From positions 1 through 27,971 of the forward strand of contig LRSR01003771.1 in NCBI GenBank assembly GCA_001579985.1: 27,971 nucleotides of DNA. The letters are read 5' to 3'. This stretch comes from Hypsibius dujardini. Its lineage: Eukaryota > Tardigrada > Eutardigrada > Parachela > Hypsibiidae. Both the position numbers and the translations under genes were made by a program. How positions within the stretch are numbered: the stretch's first letter is position 1; the number at the start of each line of letters is the position of its first letter. The notes under the pieces are model-generated. The model was given only the letters and a program-made list of their open reading frames with translations. It had not been told where the DNA came from and ran no database searches. Shown here in pieces: positions 1-11,026 of this stretch.

Positions 1-107
1 TCTGGATACCCATCCGTCTACTTTTGCAGTATTATAACTCTTGTCTGAACGGCTGCGTGTCAGTCTGTACGCCCAAAGCCCATCACTGTGCTGTATATTA
101 TCTGCAG

Positions 108-346
108 GTATATTCAACAGGAAAGATCCTTCCCAAGTGGGAAGCGTAAAAATGACCATGACAGAGGTATGCGACAATTTTTCTACTGATAAATTTGTTG
201 TGCCGTGTCCGGTGGTCGGGCGTCGTCCCGATGTATACTAACAGTACAGTTTTTCTTCTTGTGCAGTGGCTTCGGAGTTCCCTGCGTTGTTGACCCCCGC
301 CTATGTGGATGTTAATTTCTTCGTGACATGCTGTGCTCATGAGTAA
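108..346 (+). CDS. Possible last two exons of an unidentified gene entering from the left edge
   Basis: I do not recognise this protein. A good acceptor (pyrimidine tract, then TGCAG at 103-107) opens a 59-base exon, 108-166, followed by the donor GTATGC. A second strong acceptor (TTTTTCTTCTTGTGCAG, ending at 266) opens an exon that runs to TAA at 344-346. The two join in phase: G left over from the first exon plus TG gives Val. The result is a 45-residue tail with a Lys/Arg/Asp-rich stretch followed by a hydrophobic stretch ending in TCCAHE. A variant poly(A) signal, ATTAAA, lies at 438-443. Another acceptor-like site ends at 29, so more exons probably precede. The call rests on splice signals and phase only, without homology, and chance open frames this short are possible. 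Confidence 0.33.
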
Positions 347-988
347 CCTAAGGAAAACAATCAACTGACGATGTCAACAAGACATGTTGTTGCATATGTT
401 GCATAGTTCAAAGATCTTCAATTTTTAGCCTGAGAGAATTAAAGGCACACACCTAAATGTATAGAGGTATAGAGGGTACCTAATACAGTATAGTATCCTC
501 CAGAGCAAGCCAGGAACGGCTCGAGCGAACAACAGAAATATTAGCTCCGTCACGAGCCGATCCTTCTAGAGAAACATGAATTTAAACATTGCTGAGAAAA
601 TGTCCTCAAAAGCTTCTCCAACTTCAACTCAGCGAAGCAGCAACTATCTGCGGAGTTTGTAAAACAGACGTCCTGGTTTCAGCTCTGCTGCCGGCAATTT
701 TACCAAGGGCAGAGCTGAAACCGGCAGTCCTCAAGGCGTTATGGAGAAGGTTCCATTTTGGGAAGGCTCGCACGCGTAATGCAGTAAGCCAGCACTTAAA
801 GCGGAAAAGGATCGACCGCCCGGTAGTCCACCGTCTTCCAGTCCAATGCTTTTTTATAATCTACGCTCCGCACCACAATCCCGAGCCACGCCCAACTTGA
901 AAAAAGTCAAAATGACACGTTCACGTTACTGTTTCCGCAAGACAAGACTGATAATCCTCATTATATACCAGAGATAGCGACGGCCGTT
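347..988. other. Non-coding stretch, with a small hairpin
   Basis: I see no supported gene here. A 103-codon plus-strand open frame (589-900) has no splice context, begins at a non-ATG start and overlaps a hairpin, so I treat it as chance. The candidate poly(A) signal of the left-edge gene falls at 438-443. Confidence 0.5.
675..722. repeat. Perfect 14-base inverted repeat (hairpin)
   Basis: GGTTTCAGCTCTGC at 675-688 is exactly mirrored by GCAGAGCTGAAACC at 709-722, with a 20-base loop. It could be a remnant of a small palindromic transposon or an RNA stem. No transcript context is visible. Confidence 0.7.
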
Positions 989-1255
989 CTACAGACCGTC
1001 AAACCATTTGTGGTAAGCTTCCGGCAACAGAGGCACACATCTCACAACCCAGTCGGCTTGTTCCGACGGATAAAGCCAAACAAGTTGAGCGAAAGCAGGC
1101 TCGAACTCTTCGGCCGTCGTCATGTTGTGGACATCCTCCAATATCGTGACGGAAGCCATGACACGACCATCCCTCAAGGTGTCGTCCCCGAATACTCCGC
1201 GCAAACCAGACAATCGCTCAATGCACACCTCACACGCAATCATCGTCACCTCCAA
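989..1255 (-). CDS. Protein-like terminal exon candidate, function unknown
   Basis: The minus strand is open from about 1260 to TAG at 989-991, about 88 codons. The composition looks globular: many G/C third positions, acidic stretches such as TAEEFEPAF, and an aromatic-rich end (EQADWVV, EAYHKWFDGL). Phase-0 acceptor candidates are the two GAG sites near 1256 and 1233; the first follows a pyrimidine-rich tract. The opposite strand is also open but gives a Arg/Ser/Gln-rich sequence typical of an antisense shadow. I could not find an upstream exon that joins in phase, so the gene structure is unresolved. I do not recognise the family. Confidence 0.38.
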   Translation of the reverse strand: MEVTMIACEVCIERLSGLRGVFGDDTLRDGRVMASVTILEDVHNMTTAEEFEPAFAQLVWLYPSEQADWVVRCVPLLPEAYHKWFDGL

Positions 1256-1368
1256 GAAGTTTGGGAAAAAAGGAACGTACCCATCATCCTCCCAAACGAA
1301 AAAAACGAGCGCCTTCCCACTGGTGCAACGCTATCATTGTTCCAGCGGTACAGAAGGATACGCCGAAC

Positions 1369-1560
1369 CTACTTGTAATAGAAGCCGATGGAGTAGATTT
1401 TCTCGTGGATGCCATATCCGTCGACGTCATCGCGACACCGTTGCCCGTTATCGTGATAAATAAGAGAACGAACGTGGTTTCCAAGAAAACCGTGCCGGCA
1501 GTGATCATCGAATTTGAAGAAATTCTCACTGCCCGTGGGATATTCGTAAATTCGCTGGTT
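1369..1560 (-). CDS. Protein-like internal exon candidate, function unknown
   Basis: An open minus-strand frame runs down to TAG at 1369-1371, with an acceptor-like ACCAG at 1561. The encoded stretch is rich in Tyr, Phe, His, Asp and Gly (for example NFFKFDDHCRHGF and DDVDGYGIHEK). The sense-antisense partner on the plus strand is Val/Ile-rich, which is what a mirror of Tyr/Asp/Asn codons gives. A donor-like GTAGGT lies at its 3' end but leaves two bases. That does not match the phase-0 acceptors of the 989-1255 segment, so the two may not be adjacent exons. I do not recognise the family. Confidence 0.28.
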   Translation of the reverse strand, partial: NQRIYEYPTGSENFFKFDDHCRHGFLGNHVRSLIYHDNGQRCRDDVDGYGIHEKIYSIGFYYK

Positions 1561-2004
1561 CAAGCGACCATTCGGAGAAGGCCATTACTTGTCCCCTCGC
1601 AGGGGTCTCTTGCTGGCATGACTGTCGCTGCGACAAACGGGGTTGGATAACCATAGGCAGCTCCTATCAATGATGGCCACCTCACTCACTTCCGGCAGAC
1701 TAACCAGATACTGCCAATAATGGCACACCCTGTGTAAGGAAGATAAAACCACATAATGGGTTAGTGAGCAGTCAGCATCCTTTTACTCGGAAACTTTTAT
1801 TGTTCATAGAGTCAATCCATCAATCAAATCGTCAGACAAGCAGAAAAAGGGGAGAACCAAAAAAATCCAGCAATCAATCAATCGTCCACCATGTATTCAG
1901 TGGAAGCGTTGGGGCTAGAAGTCAACTAACAGTAAAACTACGGCCAACCAGAAATTAGACTTCATTATCCACAATCTAACTTTTCCTACTAACCTTCGCA
2001 GTTT

Positions 2005-2148
2005 TCATCCCGTTGCCAGCCGACAAAACGTGAATATCTCCTTCAGGATTTCCGGTGGAACCTGGTCAATGGCAATCAAGCCCTCAACACTCACTGGAGC
2101 AGTCTCCTCCGATCGGACACACACTCGCTTACTTGGTGGTACACTCAT
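2005..2148 (-). CDS. Possible first exon with an F-box-like stretch
   Basis: A minus-strand ATG at 2148 opens 47 codons ending in TGA at 2005-2007. Residues around 32-40 read VPPEILKEIF, which resembles the start of F-box helix 1 (consensus of the type LPPEILLEIF). This hints at a substrate adaptor for SCF ubiquitin ligases. The frame stops just before a donor-like GTTAGT (1987-1992), so an intact exon would need a different end. A strong donor, GTGAGT, also occurs inside it after codon 18, which would remove the F-box-like part. The ATG faces away from RPS27, about 550 bases distant, so a divergent promoter is possible. Similarity over ten residues is weak evidence. Confidence 0.27.
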   Translation of the reverse strand: MSVPPSKRVCVRSEETAPVSVEGLIAIDQVPPEILKEIFTFCRLATG

Positions 2149-2217
2149 TTTCAGTTTAAGGGAAAACGGAAGAGTGGTTTCTTTGAGATAGACAAATGAA
2201 CAGAAAGCAAGTGACAC

Positions 2218-2698
2218 GAAAAAATGAAAGAAATTGTGGAATTTTCAGGTTTGAAATGTTCCAAGGAAAAATGTTCGATAAGATTGGCTCCTTTCGTTCG
2301 ATACAGTACTGTAACTGGTTCCCTGCGGACGTTCGTTCCGTTTAAACAATAAGAACATCCGCTCCGCACGTTCCGAAATCCGCAGCGTCCGTTCCGCATT
2401 GCGTTGAGCGTTCGTTCTGCCCCCTGTGGGAAAAATCCAAGTCACGCCTTCCACTCTACTCCAACCAACCAGCTTCGACCTCTGACATCATCGCACCGGT
2501 GTGCGTCTGGTTGACGCGTTGCCTGCCTGCCTCTCTATTAAAGTCTTGCGAAAAGACTTTTTGGAGAATCGTTCGTGGATTCGAGGTCGCCGACGGAAAA
2601 ACACCACTCGTCTTCCCCTCATCCTCACTGAATCATTTTCGATTTTCCATTTGTATCGGATCCCATCTTTGCGATCATCTCGGAAGGAATAATTCACC
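2218..2698 (+). promoter_or_regulatory. Region upstream of RPS27, with degenerate CGTTCCG repeats
   Basis: No coding sequence is supported here. Positions 2318-2425 contain a degenerate series of CGTTCCG-like heptamers (CGTTCGTTCCG, CGCTCCGC, CGTTCCGAAA, CGTCCGTTCCG). The span lies between the RPS27 start codon and the possible divergent minus-strand ATG at 2148. It must hold the RPS27 promoter and 5' untranslated sequence. I cannot place the transcription start. Confidence 0.35.
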
Positions 2699-3287
<589 letters not shown>

Positions 3288-3722
3288 CACGCTGGACCTT
3301 TTTCGTGATGTCTTAGCCCGTGCTTCAAGTCTTTTACACGGAAACCTGAAAACGAAAATGGAATCTTGGGCTTTGGATGTTGTTTGATGCCGTCGAATTG
3401 TCAGAAGCCGCACATTTTTCTTACATCCCTCCATTTCGACTATTTCAATGAGGAGGCTAATCCGTTGCTCTTCGGACTTTCGATGTCGTCAATAATAAAT
3501 GAGTCCTTGACTTTAACCGCTTTTTCGTTCACTGCATCAGGGCTTCCATCAGCTCCGGTGCTTGGTCAGACCATCCTTCAACCAATCAATCGATCAATCA
3601 ATCAGTCCAATCGTTAGTGGGGAAGCAGAGCACTCAATCAACAATCAATCAATCTACTGAGACTAGGTACTGAATAACTATGAGGCAAATCAGTCAATCA
3701 ACCAGAAGTGGCCACTGACCAG
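3288..3722. other. Convergent 3' intergenic region with CAATCAAT repeats
   Basis: This is 435 bases between the stops of RPS27 and the minus-strand membrane-protein gene. It contains the RPS27 3' untranslated region and, at about 3576-3655, interrupted ATCAATCAATC runs, a motif that recurs in several introns of this window. No gene is supported. Confidence 0.5.
3494..3499 (+). terminator. AATAAA polyadenylation signal of RPS27
   Basis: Canonical AATAAA, 207 bases downstream of the RPS27 stop codon and before the converging gene. It is the only perfect hexamer I found in this interval on the plus strand. Confidence 0.55.
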
Positions 3723-4198
3723 TCATAAATCTGTCGTATTCCTCCGGTGAAGGTGGATCCAGGCCTGCTTGTTTAGCCGCCAGACACATGACGCGATAGC
3801 CTGTAGCGAATGGAGGAGCCGTATGGGAAGGCGAAGTTTATCAGAAGCGTACGGGCGCGAACCTGGATCACGGCAGTGGATGAGATCCCAACAAGCCAGG
3901 CATCCGGCGGTGCCGACTTGGCAGCACGTCCGGCAGCACTTGAAGAGTGGCCAAATACACATAACGAAAACCACCAAGAATATTGTGCACAAAATGACTG
4001 CGGAGTAGATCTTCACTTTCATCTCCGGTGACAGCTCGAACTCGTCCTCCGATTCGTGCTGGAAATAATAGCGGAAAGCCGGTTTTGTCTTGCGCATGTT
4101 CAATGCAGCTGTTGTTTGCAGAATTCTACAACACTTCAACTTCGGTATGATTACTAACTCTTTGTCTGTTTGTCTGTCCCTACGTCTCTATGTCTGTC

Positions 4199-4253
<55 letters not shown>

Positions 4254-4926
4254 TTTTGCCTTCTTTTTTGTCTGTCTATCTGTCCATCTGTCTGTCCATC
4301 TGTTTGTCTGTCTGTCATCTTGTTGGTCTGTCTGTCTTTCTAGCTGATTGCCTGTCCGTTCGTTTACTTATGTCTCAGGCTACGTATTGTCTACTTATAT
4401 GCTTCTTAAAGTTTACCTCATGCTCTTCGTTCTTATCATGATCCGCTTTCGCATTCCTCATGGCTTCCCGAAGCTCTCGCTCCTCTTGCGTGTCTCGCCG
4501 TCTTCTCCTCGGAGCTACGCTGCTGTTCTCGATCGCGTCATCCTTTCCTATTCCTTCCAAACTGTCGTTCCCGAAATGCTTAGCACCAATCAGATACCCT
4601 GGCGGGAAGAAATCCCCGACGTTGAGCGTGCCGTTGATGTCCGAGCCAGTAGCGACAATTTCGTGAGGCTTCTCCTCAAACGAGTGATGGCTCCCGTTGG
4701 TGGTTACACGAAAGCCCCCCGACCAGGAAAAGAAGATATGCTTTTTGTCGCCTGCCTCGGCTATTTGAATCTGCTCTTTCGTCAAATTTCGAATAACCGC
4801 CGTCTGCTCGACGGGAAGAGCAGTCGCAAAGGTTTTAAAAAGAAGAATGAATAGCGTGAAGGTTGTGTTGATAACAGCGACCCCTACAGGTGGCGCAATC
4901 AGCGACTGATTACACAGGGCAGACAT
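3723..4926 (-). CDS. Unrecognised type I single-pass membrane glycoprotein, two exons
   Basis: I do not recognise the family. Exon 1 (4926-4395, ATG at 4926) and exon 2 (4108-3723, TGA) join in phase via donor GTAGAC and acceptor CAACAG, giving 305 residues. A stronger-looking donor, GTAAAC, at 4416 is out of phase with that acceptor. Visible order: hydrophobic segment at 18-36, probably a signal peptide (cut near ATA-LP); an ectodomain with N-glycosylation sequons at N47, N77, N98, N120 and N134; five arginines at 140-144, a possible furin-type cleavage site; a charged helix-like stretch at 145-170; an acidic segment (ESEDEFE, 196-202); a transmembrane helix at about 211-233; then a Cys-rich cytoplasmic tail beginning KCCRTCC. 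The intron holds a CTGT array. The plus strand over exon 1 is also open (4348-4854), but the minus strand has the ATG, signal sequence, sequons and a matching membrane exon. The tail boundary is uncertain. Confidence 0.6.
4163..4342. repeat. (CTGT)n array in the membrane-protein gene intron
   Basis: Uninterrupted TGTC units run from about 4200 to 4252, with decayed copies (CCTA, CCAT, TTTT) on both sides. The array fills most of the 286-base intron (4394-4109). The long Ser-Val-Cys-Leu open frames read from it are artefacts. Confidence 0.95.
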
Positions 4927-5934
4927 GGAATTCCGAAGAGCAATGTTGAGTTCAGTTTCAACTGTATTCTAAATAATCATCCCAAATTCTAGTTTCTTTT
5001 TGAAAACGATTTTACAGTTCGAGTTAGAGGTTCATGTTCAGTCGTCATGGTTACTTGATCATCTAAAGACATGCGGGTGTTGGGAGACATAGAAAATTAA
5101 GTTATTGGGATCTGCAGTCTTCGATCCCGACCCGACATAGGCAGCACTTACGCTAGAAAAACTCAACACACTTCAGAAAAAGGTAAATCCAGACATCGAC
5201 CACTGATGTCAGTGAGATATCGTTACGACAGTCAAGATATTGGACTGACAAAAGCAATTGTCTGCATGCCGGTAAGATCGCGACGGATATCGCTCCCGCT
5301 CTCTCTCTTTCTCTCTCCCTTTCTCTCTCTCTTTTGTGGCCGAAAGACCTTTAAACTGTGCTTCCTGTATTCCCGAAAGACCTTTACGGGAAGTGCCATT
5401 ACAGGGAAGAGCTTTGTGATATAATGCTAACCACTTGAAAGGTGCAGTCTACGCGACGTCGTAGTAGTGCTCTCTTCCGTGTTAAAAACGGCGCAATAAG
5501 AGGTTGGTTGTTGGGTAATAATCTGCCTGACTTCCCGTACATATGAATCCCTCCCCCCCCTCATTTTTTACGGCGACGTTACACAACTGACCACACATTG
5601 TTATAATCGATTGTGTTGACGGGATGTTCCCCCTCCCTCTTCCTTGGATGAATGATTTTTCTGTAGGGGATCTGTAAGGTATCTACAGGGATATGGTCGA
5701 TGGCTCAGCCATACACGAAGGTCGCAAGGAATTCTCCAGCTCTACATATTGTCCTAGTACTCTAAAATAATTTCCAAATGAAAACATAGCCGTCCGTTGA
5801 CTTCTTATCTGAGGTGTTCCTTCTATTCCCCGATTCAAATATGTGTCATCAGGTGAAAATTGACGAGCGCCTACCATGCAAAAGATAACATACTATACTG
5901 TGTTTAATAAATCAGCAGTAGATTACCAGCACGC

Positions 5935-5966
5935 ACTATATGCGAGAGTGACTATATGCGAGAGTG
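5935..5966. repeat. Perfect 16-base tandem duplication
   Basis: ACTATATGCGAGAGTG occurs twice in direct tandem with no mismatch, followed by a partial third copy (ACTT). This is probably replication slippage. Confidence 0.9.
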
Positions 5967-6436
5967 ACTTCCCCGCTGCTCCTGGAGTGCGAAAAAGGAG
6001 TCGTTGAGATACATTCATGACCGGGAAATCGATGGCCGTCAATATTACCTGTAATTCTGACGACACTGAGGCACACACACACACACCCGCTAACGGGAGT
6101 CCGTGCGTGACATAACGATCCCGGGAAAAATTAGCCTATAATGGCGTTGCTCCCGTTCCCCCAGCAGGTCAACAGACACAACCGGGAACCGAGCCGCTCG
6201 AACGAACGGAGAACAGAGGGCTCGAAATATGTGTCAGTCAGTCAATGCGGCTGTAATGACTATGGCTTATAATGGGATCAAGTTCCCCGTGAAGGTCATC
6301 AGGCTTCCAGTGTATGACGCTTGTCTGATCAGTTCAAGTAATGAACCGGTTTGCTAAATGTGCAGACATTTACGAGGTCTAGACAGCATTAACAGACAAT
6401 GGACAGAGAAACAGGCAGGCGGGCAGGTAGATGACA

Positions 6437-6473
<37 letters not shown>

Positions 6474-6579
6474 GAGACAGACAGAGAGACAGACAGACAG
6501 ACAGACAGAGAGACAGAGAGACAGAGAGACAGACAGAGAGACAGAGAGACAGACAGAGAGACAGACAGAGAGACAGACA
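6437..6579. repeat. (ACAG)n array with AGAG variants
   Basis: A pure ACAG core (6437-6470) passes into mixed GAGAGACAGACA units to 6579. Both strands read as long artefactual open frames. It is intergenic. Confidence 0.95.
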
Positions 6580-7239
6580 TATATGTAATCGTGTCTGGTC
6601 AGAGTATATATGTGTACAATTATGTAGGTCTACGAGTGCCAGCTAAAAAAACGTTCCCCTGGGGAGAGTGCCGGCCCCGACAATTGTTCTGTCTGTTCAA
6701 ATAAAAACACATTGACCGAAAGAGCAAAGCAAGCAAAACCCCATTTTCCTCGATCACGACCGGCCTGTACCAACAATCGATGACGCCGTACTCTGGGGCG
6801 CGCGCATACCTCCTTTCCCATGCAGCCCAGGTATATGTGTTTAACCGTTCGCCACGGCAAAAGATACACTAAGTTAACCCACTTTTCGGATCTCTCTTCG
6901 AGTGTTTACCGTCGTCGACCTCTCCGCGCTCTTGCGAGAGTCCCACGACGATAGGATGAACGCCTGAGAAAGAGAGGGGGAGAGAGCGAGAGAGAGATGA
7001 CCAAACAACCAAAGTGTGAAGTGCAGGCATGCCAGACAGACAGACACAGGCCCAGCAACCAACCTAAACAACCGCCATTTAAAAAACCCTCTTCGCCTCG
7101 TTCAGTCACATGTAATCATAATTTGAGGCAAGTCTAAAAAGCCATTAGTCAGGCTACCAATTGGACTAAAGCTAGTCTTTTTCTGTGTCGTTATACCGGT
7201 CGAGTGTTTCTTTGTCGCCCACACATTTCACTTCCCGCT

Positions 7240-7267
7240 TGCCTGCCTGCCTGCCTGCCTGCCTGCC
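7240..7267. repeat. (CTGC)n short array
   Basis: About seven TGCC units in pure tandem. It is intergenic. Confidence 0.9.
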
Positions 7268-8160
7268 CACTCAAGTTTACGGTTACGCCATTCAAGTCCG
7301 CAGAGACCAATTTTCAACTCTCTATGTTATTCGAACATAATATTCAAGAGCTCGAGAGACGATGCTCGGAAAAAGTGAACCCCTTGATCTTAGTCATTTT
7401 TGCGTTGCACGGATCTTTCTCGTGGGGGCGTGGCGGTAACGGAGAGCGACCGAGCGAGGAAAGCAGCTCCTCACACTTTCGGCCATATAGCAGTAATTAA
7501 AATCCATCACTCGCCCGCCTTTTCATCTCTCAGTCGGACACTTTAACGACCCACAAAAATCAGTTTTCTTTTTACTGGCCTGTGTGTGTGTGCGTGCTGC
7601 TGAATTTCTAGAGTGCTCGAGCTCGAACAACCCCCTTTGTGCACTTTTATTGCCCGCTGTCCGTCATAATTGTGGCAAATTTGTCGGACCGAGTGACGAC
7701 TTGATTGAAGATTAGTAAGGTTCTGCAGGCCAGCTCACTGAGGACTACTATTGAGGACTGAGGACTACTATGTGATTGTGTCCGGAACGCCGGGAACGGT
7801 TCTGTTGCACAGGTGCGTCTCGTAATTGCCCAACTTTTCTTTGCAAACAGAGAGATCGCTTCCGGCGAGAGCACAGTGTAGTTGTCAGCAAAATCGTTCG
7901 GACGATAAGCTGACATTGAAATCGGGCTTACTTGTCAGTTACTACTGATCATTGTTTGGTGCTAATGTCAGCGAAATTCGAAAAAGGGTCTGTTCGTTAT
8001 GCACATTAAATATTTCTGAACATCTTTTAAACCTTTTGGTATTGAGTTGTTTCAATTGTAAGCAGTGAATTTATTCGAATTGCACTATTGTTTGGGTAAT
8101 CTTCCCTGTAAATGCTCATTTCCACCTGACATGTACATGCTGGGTTGATTGATACTGAGT

Positions 8161-8235
8161 CTGTGTCTGTGTCTGTGTCTGTGTCTGTGTCTGTGTCTGT
8201 GTCTGTGTCTGTGTCTGTGTCGGTGTCTGTGTCTG
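8161..8235. repeat. (CTGTGT)n hexanucleotide array
   Basis: Ten exact CTGTGT units fill 8161-8220, followed by variant units (CGGTGT, CTGCGG). Decayed CTGT-like sequence continues to about 8400. It is intergenic. Confidence 0.95.
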
Positions 8236-8564
8236 CGGCTTTGGCTGTGCAGTTTGTGACTGCGTTTGTCTCTTTGTCTGTCTCTCTGTCCTTGTCATGT
8301 CATGTCTATGCTTGCGTCTGCCTTCATGTCATATCTGCGTCTACGCCTGTGTCTCTACCTGTGTCTCAGTCTTTATCTGTTATGTTTTTTTGTCTTTTTC
8401 TAACGGTAACTGCATTTATATATCTACAATGGTTCTTCGGTCCTTGGGTGCTGGCGAGCTTTCTGAGGTCCCCGCGGGGACGGGGTTCCAGAGTTTAGGT
8501 TTCCCGGCGGCCCCGTAATATAACTAAGGCTCTTTTGCCGTCACCACTTGGGGTTGGGTCTACT

Positions 8565-8811
8565 AACTAAATTGATTAAAGGCGCCATAAAAATGTGTGT
8601 ACTTATCGTAAACTTTCTTCAATTCCCATGTTCTGTAAGTCAATAGACAGAATCGCTGTCGCTGATAGCAGGTCCACGCCAGGGGCTGCCTGTTGTAACG
8701 TGGTGTGTGGACATATTCATGACCAGCCACTGCTGCATAGTCAACTTCATCTGCGTTTTGATTTGAGCTTGAATGCGTAAAATTTATTCTTTTGAGCATT
8801 GAGCAGAACCT
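8565..8811 (-). CDS. Weak exon candidate, function unknown
   Basis: On the minus strand a strong acceptor (TTTTCTTTCTACAG) ends at 8812. It is followed by an open frame to the stop at about 8563-8565, containing stretches such as ADEVDYAAVAGHEYVH. A second frame from the same acceptor gives a short Lys-rich tail (VLLNAQKNKFYAFK) that stops early. No partner exon is visible and I recognise neither frame. This may be chance. Confidence 0.15.
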
Positions 8812-8904
8812 GTAGAAAGAAAACATAAAATTTTCCTTTCATCCAAACATAACGCTACGATTAGTTCGACCATCAAGGCATAACAGACTTGTCAGCATGA
8901 GGTC

Positions 8905-8920
8905 GTGCCGAGCTCGGCAC
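8905..8920. repeat. Perfect 16-base palindrome
   Basis: GTGCCGAGCTCGGCAC is fully self-complementary. It could be a dimeric protein-binding site or chance; nothing adjacent decides. Confidence 0.6.
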
Positions 8921-9364
8921 TGATTTGGAGCTTGAGCTCGTCAATATCAGAGCCGTCGGTCTATCTGAACGAGAACGAGTGATGCGAGTCGATAACATTT
9001 CTCGCCGATCAATAATCGCTACAGTTATCAATTACATTACCTGTATCATACTAATACCCGGAGACTTGAGATTCTCCGAGGAGCAGTCACATTAAAAAGT
9101 GCTTGGACTAGCAAGACGCGTCATAAGCAATTTGGAGAGTCTTAGTTTGTAAGTCCACGTTGAAAGTGCCTTATTCTCTGATGCTGCTTGCTTTTGATGC
9201 AGACAGGTGAACGAGCTTCGAATTGACACTGCGGCGAGAGGGATTATTGTTTTTCGTTATTGCTTTAACGTTTAAGTTAATCTGCTGACGCAAGACAGAT
9301 AGATACAAACGGAGGCAAAACAGACACAGGCGACAAACACTAAGCACAATAAGCAGCGCTACAT

Positions 9365-9492
9365 ACAGACACAGACACAGACACAGACACAGACACAGAC
9401 ACAGACACAGACACAGACACAGACACAGACACAGGCATAGGCACAAACATATATACAGATACAGGTATAGACACAGACACAGACACAGACAC
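9365..9492. repeat. (ACAGAC)n array
   Basis: Pure ACAGAC hexamers at 9365-9432 and again at 9470-9492, separated by decayed units. It is the reverse-complement type of the CTGTGT array at 8161. It is intergenic. Confidence 0.95.
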
Positions 9493-10693
9493 AATGTACT
9501 GATACACTGGGAAGCGCAGACATACGTAATCGTGTTCGTGTAAACACAAACGGAGACATTGGTTCCGGTGAGCGACAAGAGTGAGTCTGTGACCGGTTTC
9601 TGAGATCTATGCGGACACGATGTCCGGCACACAATCATCACAGCATGATCGAAGAGCCTGACAGGCAAAACAAACCGCAAATTTCCAACGAAATGGCCTG
9701 TCATTTAGCATTTCAAATCCGCGGTGTGTCGGAGATTACGTTTCTGATGACCGGTTAGGTGGTGGTTTCCCATTTCTCGTTCATACAACAACACCTACAG
9801 AGTCGTTACTCAGTCACCAACAGAACTGACCGTCCGGTTAGCTATGCTAAAAAGCCATTACTACCGGCTGGTTATAGAATTCAATCAACGAAGCGAGCGC
9901 GACAGGATACCACATACTAATCGAATAAAAGTTTGACTGACTGCGTTTCAGCCGTCATTTTTTTCCCCTGTCTGAAAATACTACAATCCTTTTCGGTTGG
10001 CTGGTTTTTACAGCCTCGCATTACAGCCACAGAAATGTTGTAGAGTGATGGGCGGTAAAATCGCAGCGTGAATGGAATGAAACCTGTTCCCAAAAACATT
10101 AGTAGGCAGGTACTTCAACTGCTTTATTTTCGATGTTTTTAAATTGGCTGAAAATGTGGAAAATTTAATTTTTCTCGTATTTTTTGGGGGTTCATGAGAC
10201 GGTCGGCGCAATACCGTGGTCATTGGCAGCCCGTGGCAACTGGAGCCGCCCGATCGCGTTGTGCAATAAAATTGTGAAGCATTTGCCGCTTGACAAATCA
10301 AGATCTCTCTCTCTTTCTCTCGTGTGTGTGTCATTCGATCGACGTTGTCGTCGTCTCTTTTTTCCGCGCGCTTCACATATCCACATTTTGTTTACTTTAC
10401 CTTTCAGGTATATATCGTCCAAAAATATGATCTGCGTCTCTCGCATCGCTGTCTCCTGCAATGGCCTTAACTCACCGTAAACGGATCGTTAAACATGCTG
10501 CCCCCCTAATGGAGACGGCGCGGATGTTTGTCCTTCAGAAACGAATACGTAACCACGTTTAATCGACTTTGGCTGAAATTGATCTGGAAGCGGAGTTTAT
10601 TTGCTATCTTATTTTATCAACAAAATTGCCAGAAGAGGGTGGGAATATTTTTATTTGGATTTTTAAAGTTGTGGCATCAAGGTCTCCCAATAT

Positions 10694-10766
10694 ACCAATC
10701 ACCCAATCACCCAATCAACCAATCACCCAATCACCCAATCACCCAATCAACCAATCAACCAATCAG
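10694..10766. repeat. (CAATCACC/CAATCAAC) 8-base tandem repeat
   Basis: About nine tandem octamers CCAATCAC or CCAATCAA, ending 260 bases before the KATNB1 start codon. It is related in motif to the CAATCAAT runs in several introns here. Its position next to the start raises the possibility that it lies in the promoter or 5' untranslated region. Confidence 0.9.
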
Positions 10767-11026
10767 GTGATTGCCGGCCATTGTATTTGATTTTGGTTAT
10801 TGTTCTGGAGTTTATTCGATCTCTCATCATCTCTTCCATATCTGCTTCTCTTTCCATAATTTTCCTAATTTTGTGGTAATTTATTGGGCAAAGTCTTTGC
10901 CGTCCGGATTTTTAAAAACTGTCACACTTACTTACTGTAATCAAGCAATCGGCCACTCCAACTGCATTGAATCTGTGAAAATTTTATCCAACTCGTGAAT
11001 GTTGGCTTTGGCGGGTCTACAGTTCG

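Larger units (their letters stand above)
4927..11026. other. About 6.1 kb without a supported gene
   Basis: Between the membrane-protein ATG (minus strand) and the KATNB1 ATG (plus strand) I find no chain of exons with good splice sites and protein-like composition. The region holds several simple-sequence arrays, short duplications and one weak exon candidate (8565-8811), each listed separately. It must include both divergent promoters. Confidence 0.5.

Noticed and set aside
589-900. 103-codon plus-strand open frame
   Set aside because: It starts at a non-ATG codon, crosses the perfect hairpin at 675-722, and has no splice signals or recognisable motif.
4090-4441. Long Ser-Val-Cys-Leu open frames over CTGT arrays (also near 6389-6646, 14488-14853, 24485-24936 and 26632-27028)
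   Set aside because: A 4-base or 6-base repeat without stop triplets is open in several frames on both strands. The periodic peptides reflect the repeat, not selection.
4348-4854. 168-codon plus-strand open frame
   Set aside because: It is antisense to exon 1 of the membrane glycoprotein. The minus strand has the ATG, signal sequence, sequons and a matching membrane exon, while the plus frame begins inside the intron repeat region.
5100-5160. tRNA-like B box (CTTCGATCCCGACC)
   Set aside because: No matching A box or cloverleaf stems at the right spacing, and no tRNA elsewhere in the window.
9745-9775. CTGATGA sequence suggesting a hammerhead ribozyme core
   Set aside because: The required GAAA box and flanking stems are absent. 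Two other CTGATGA hits on the minus strand (about 5850 and 6300) fail the same test.
10694-10766. Regular octamer repeat considered as a CRISPR-like array
   Set aside because: There are no unique spacers between units and the context is an animal genome. It is a simple tandem repeat.
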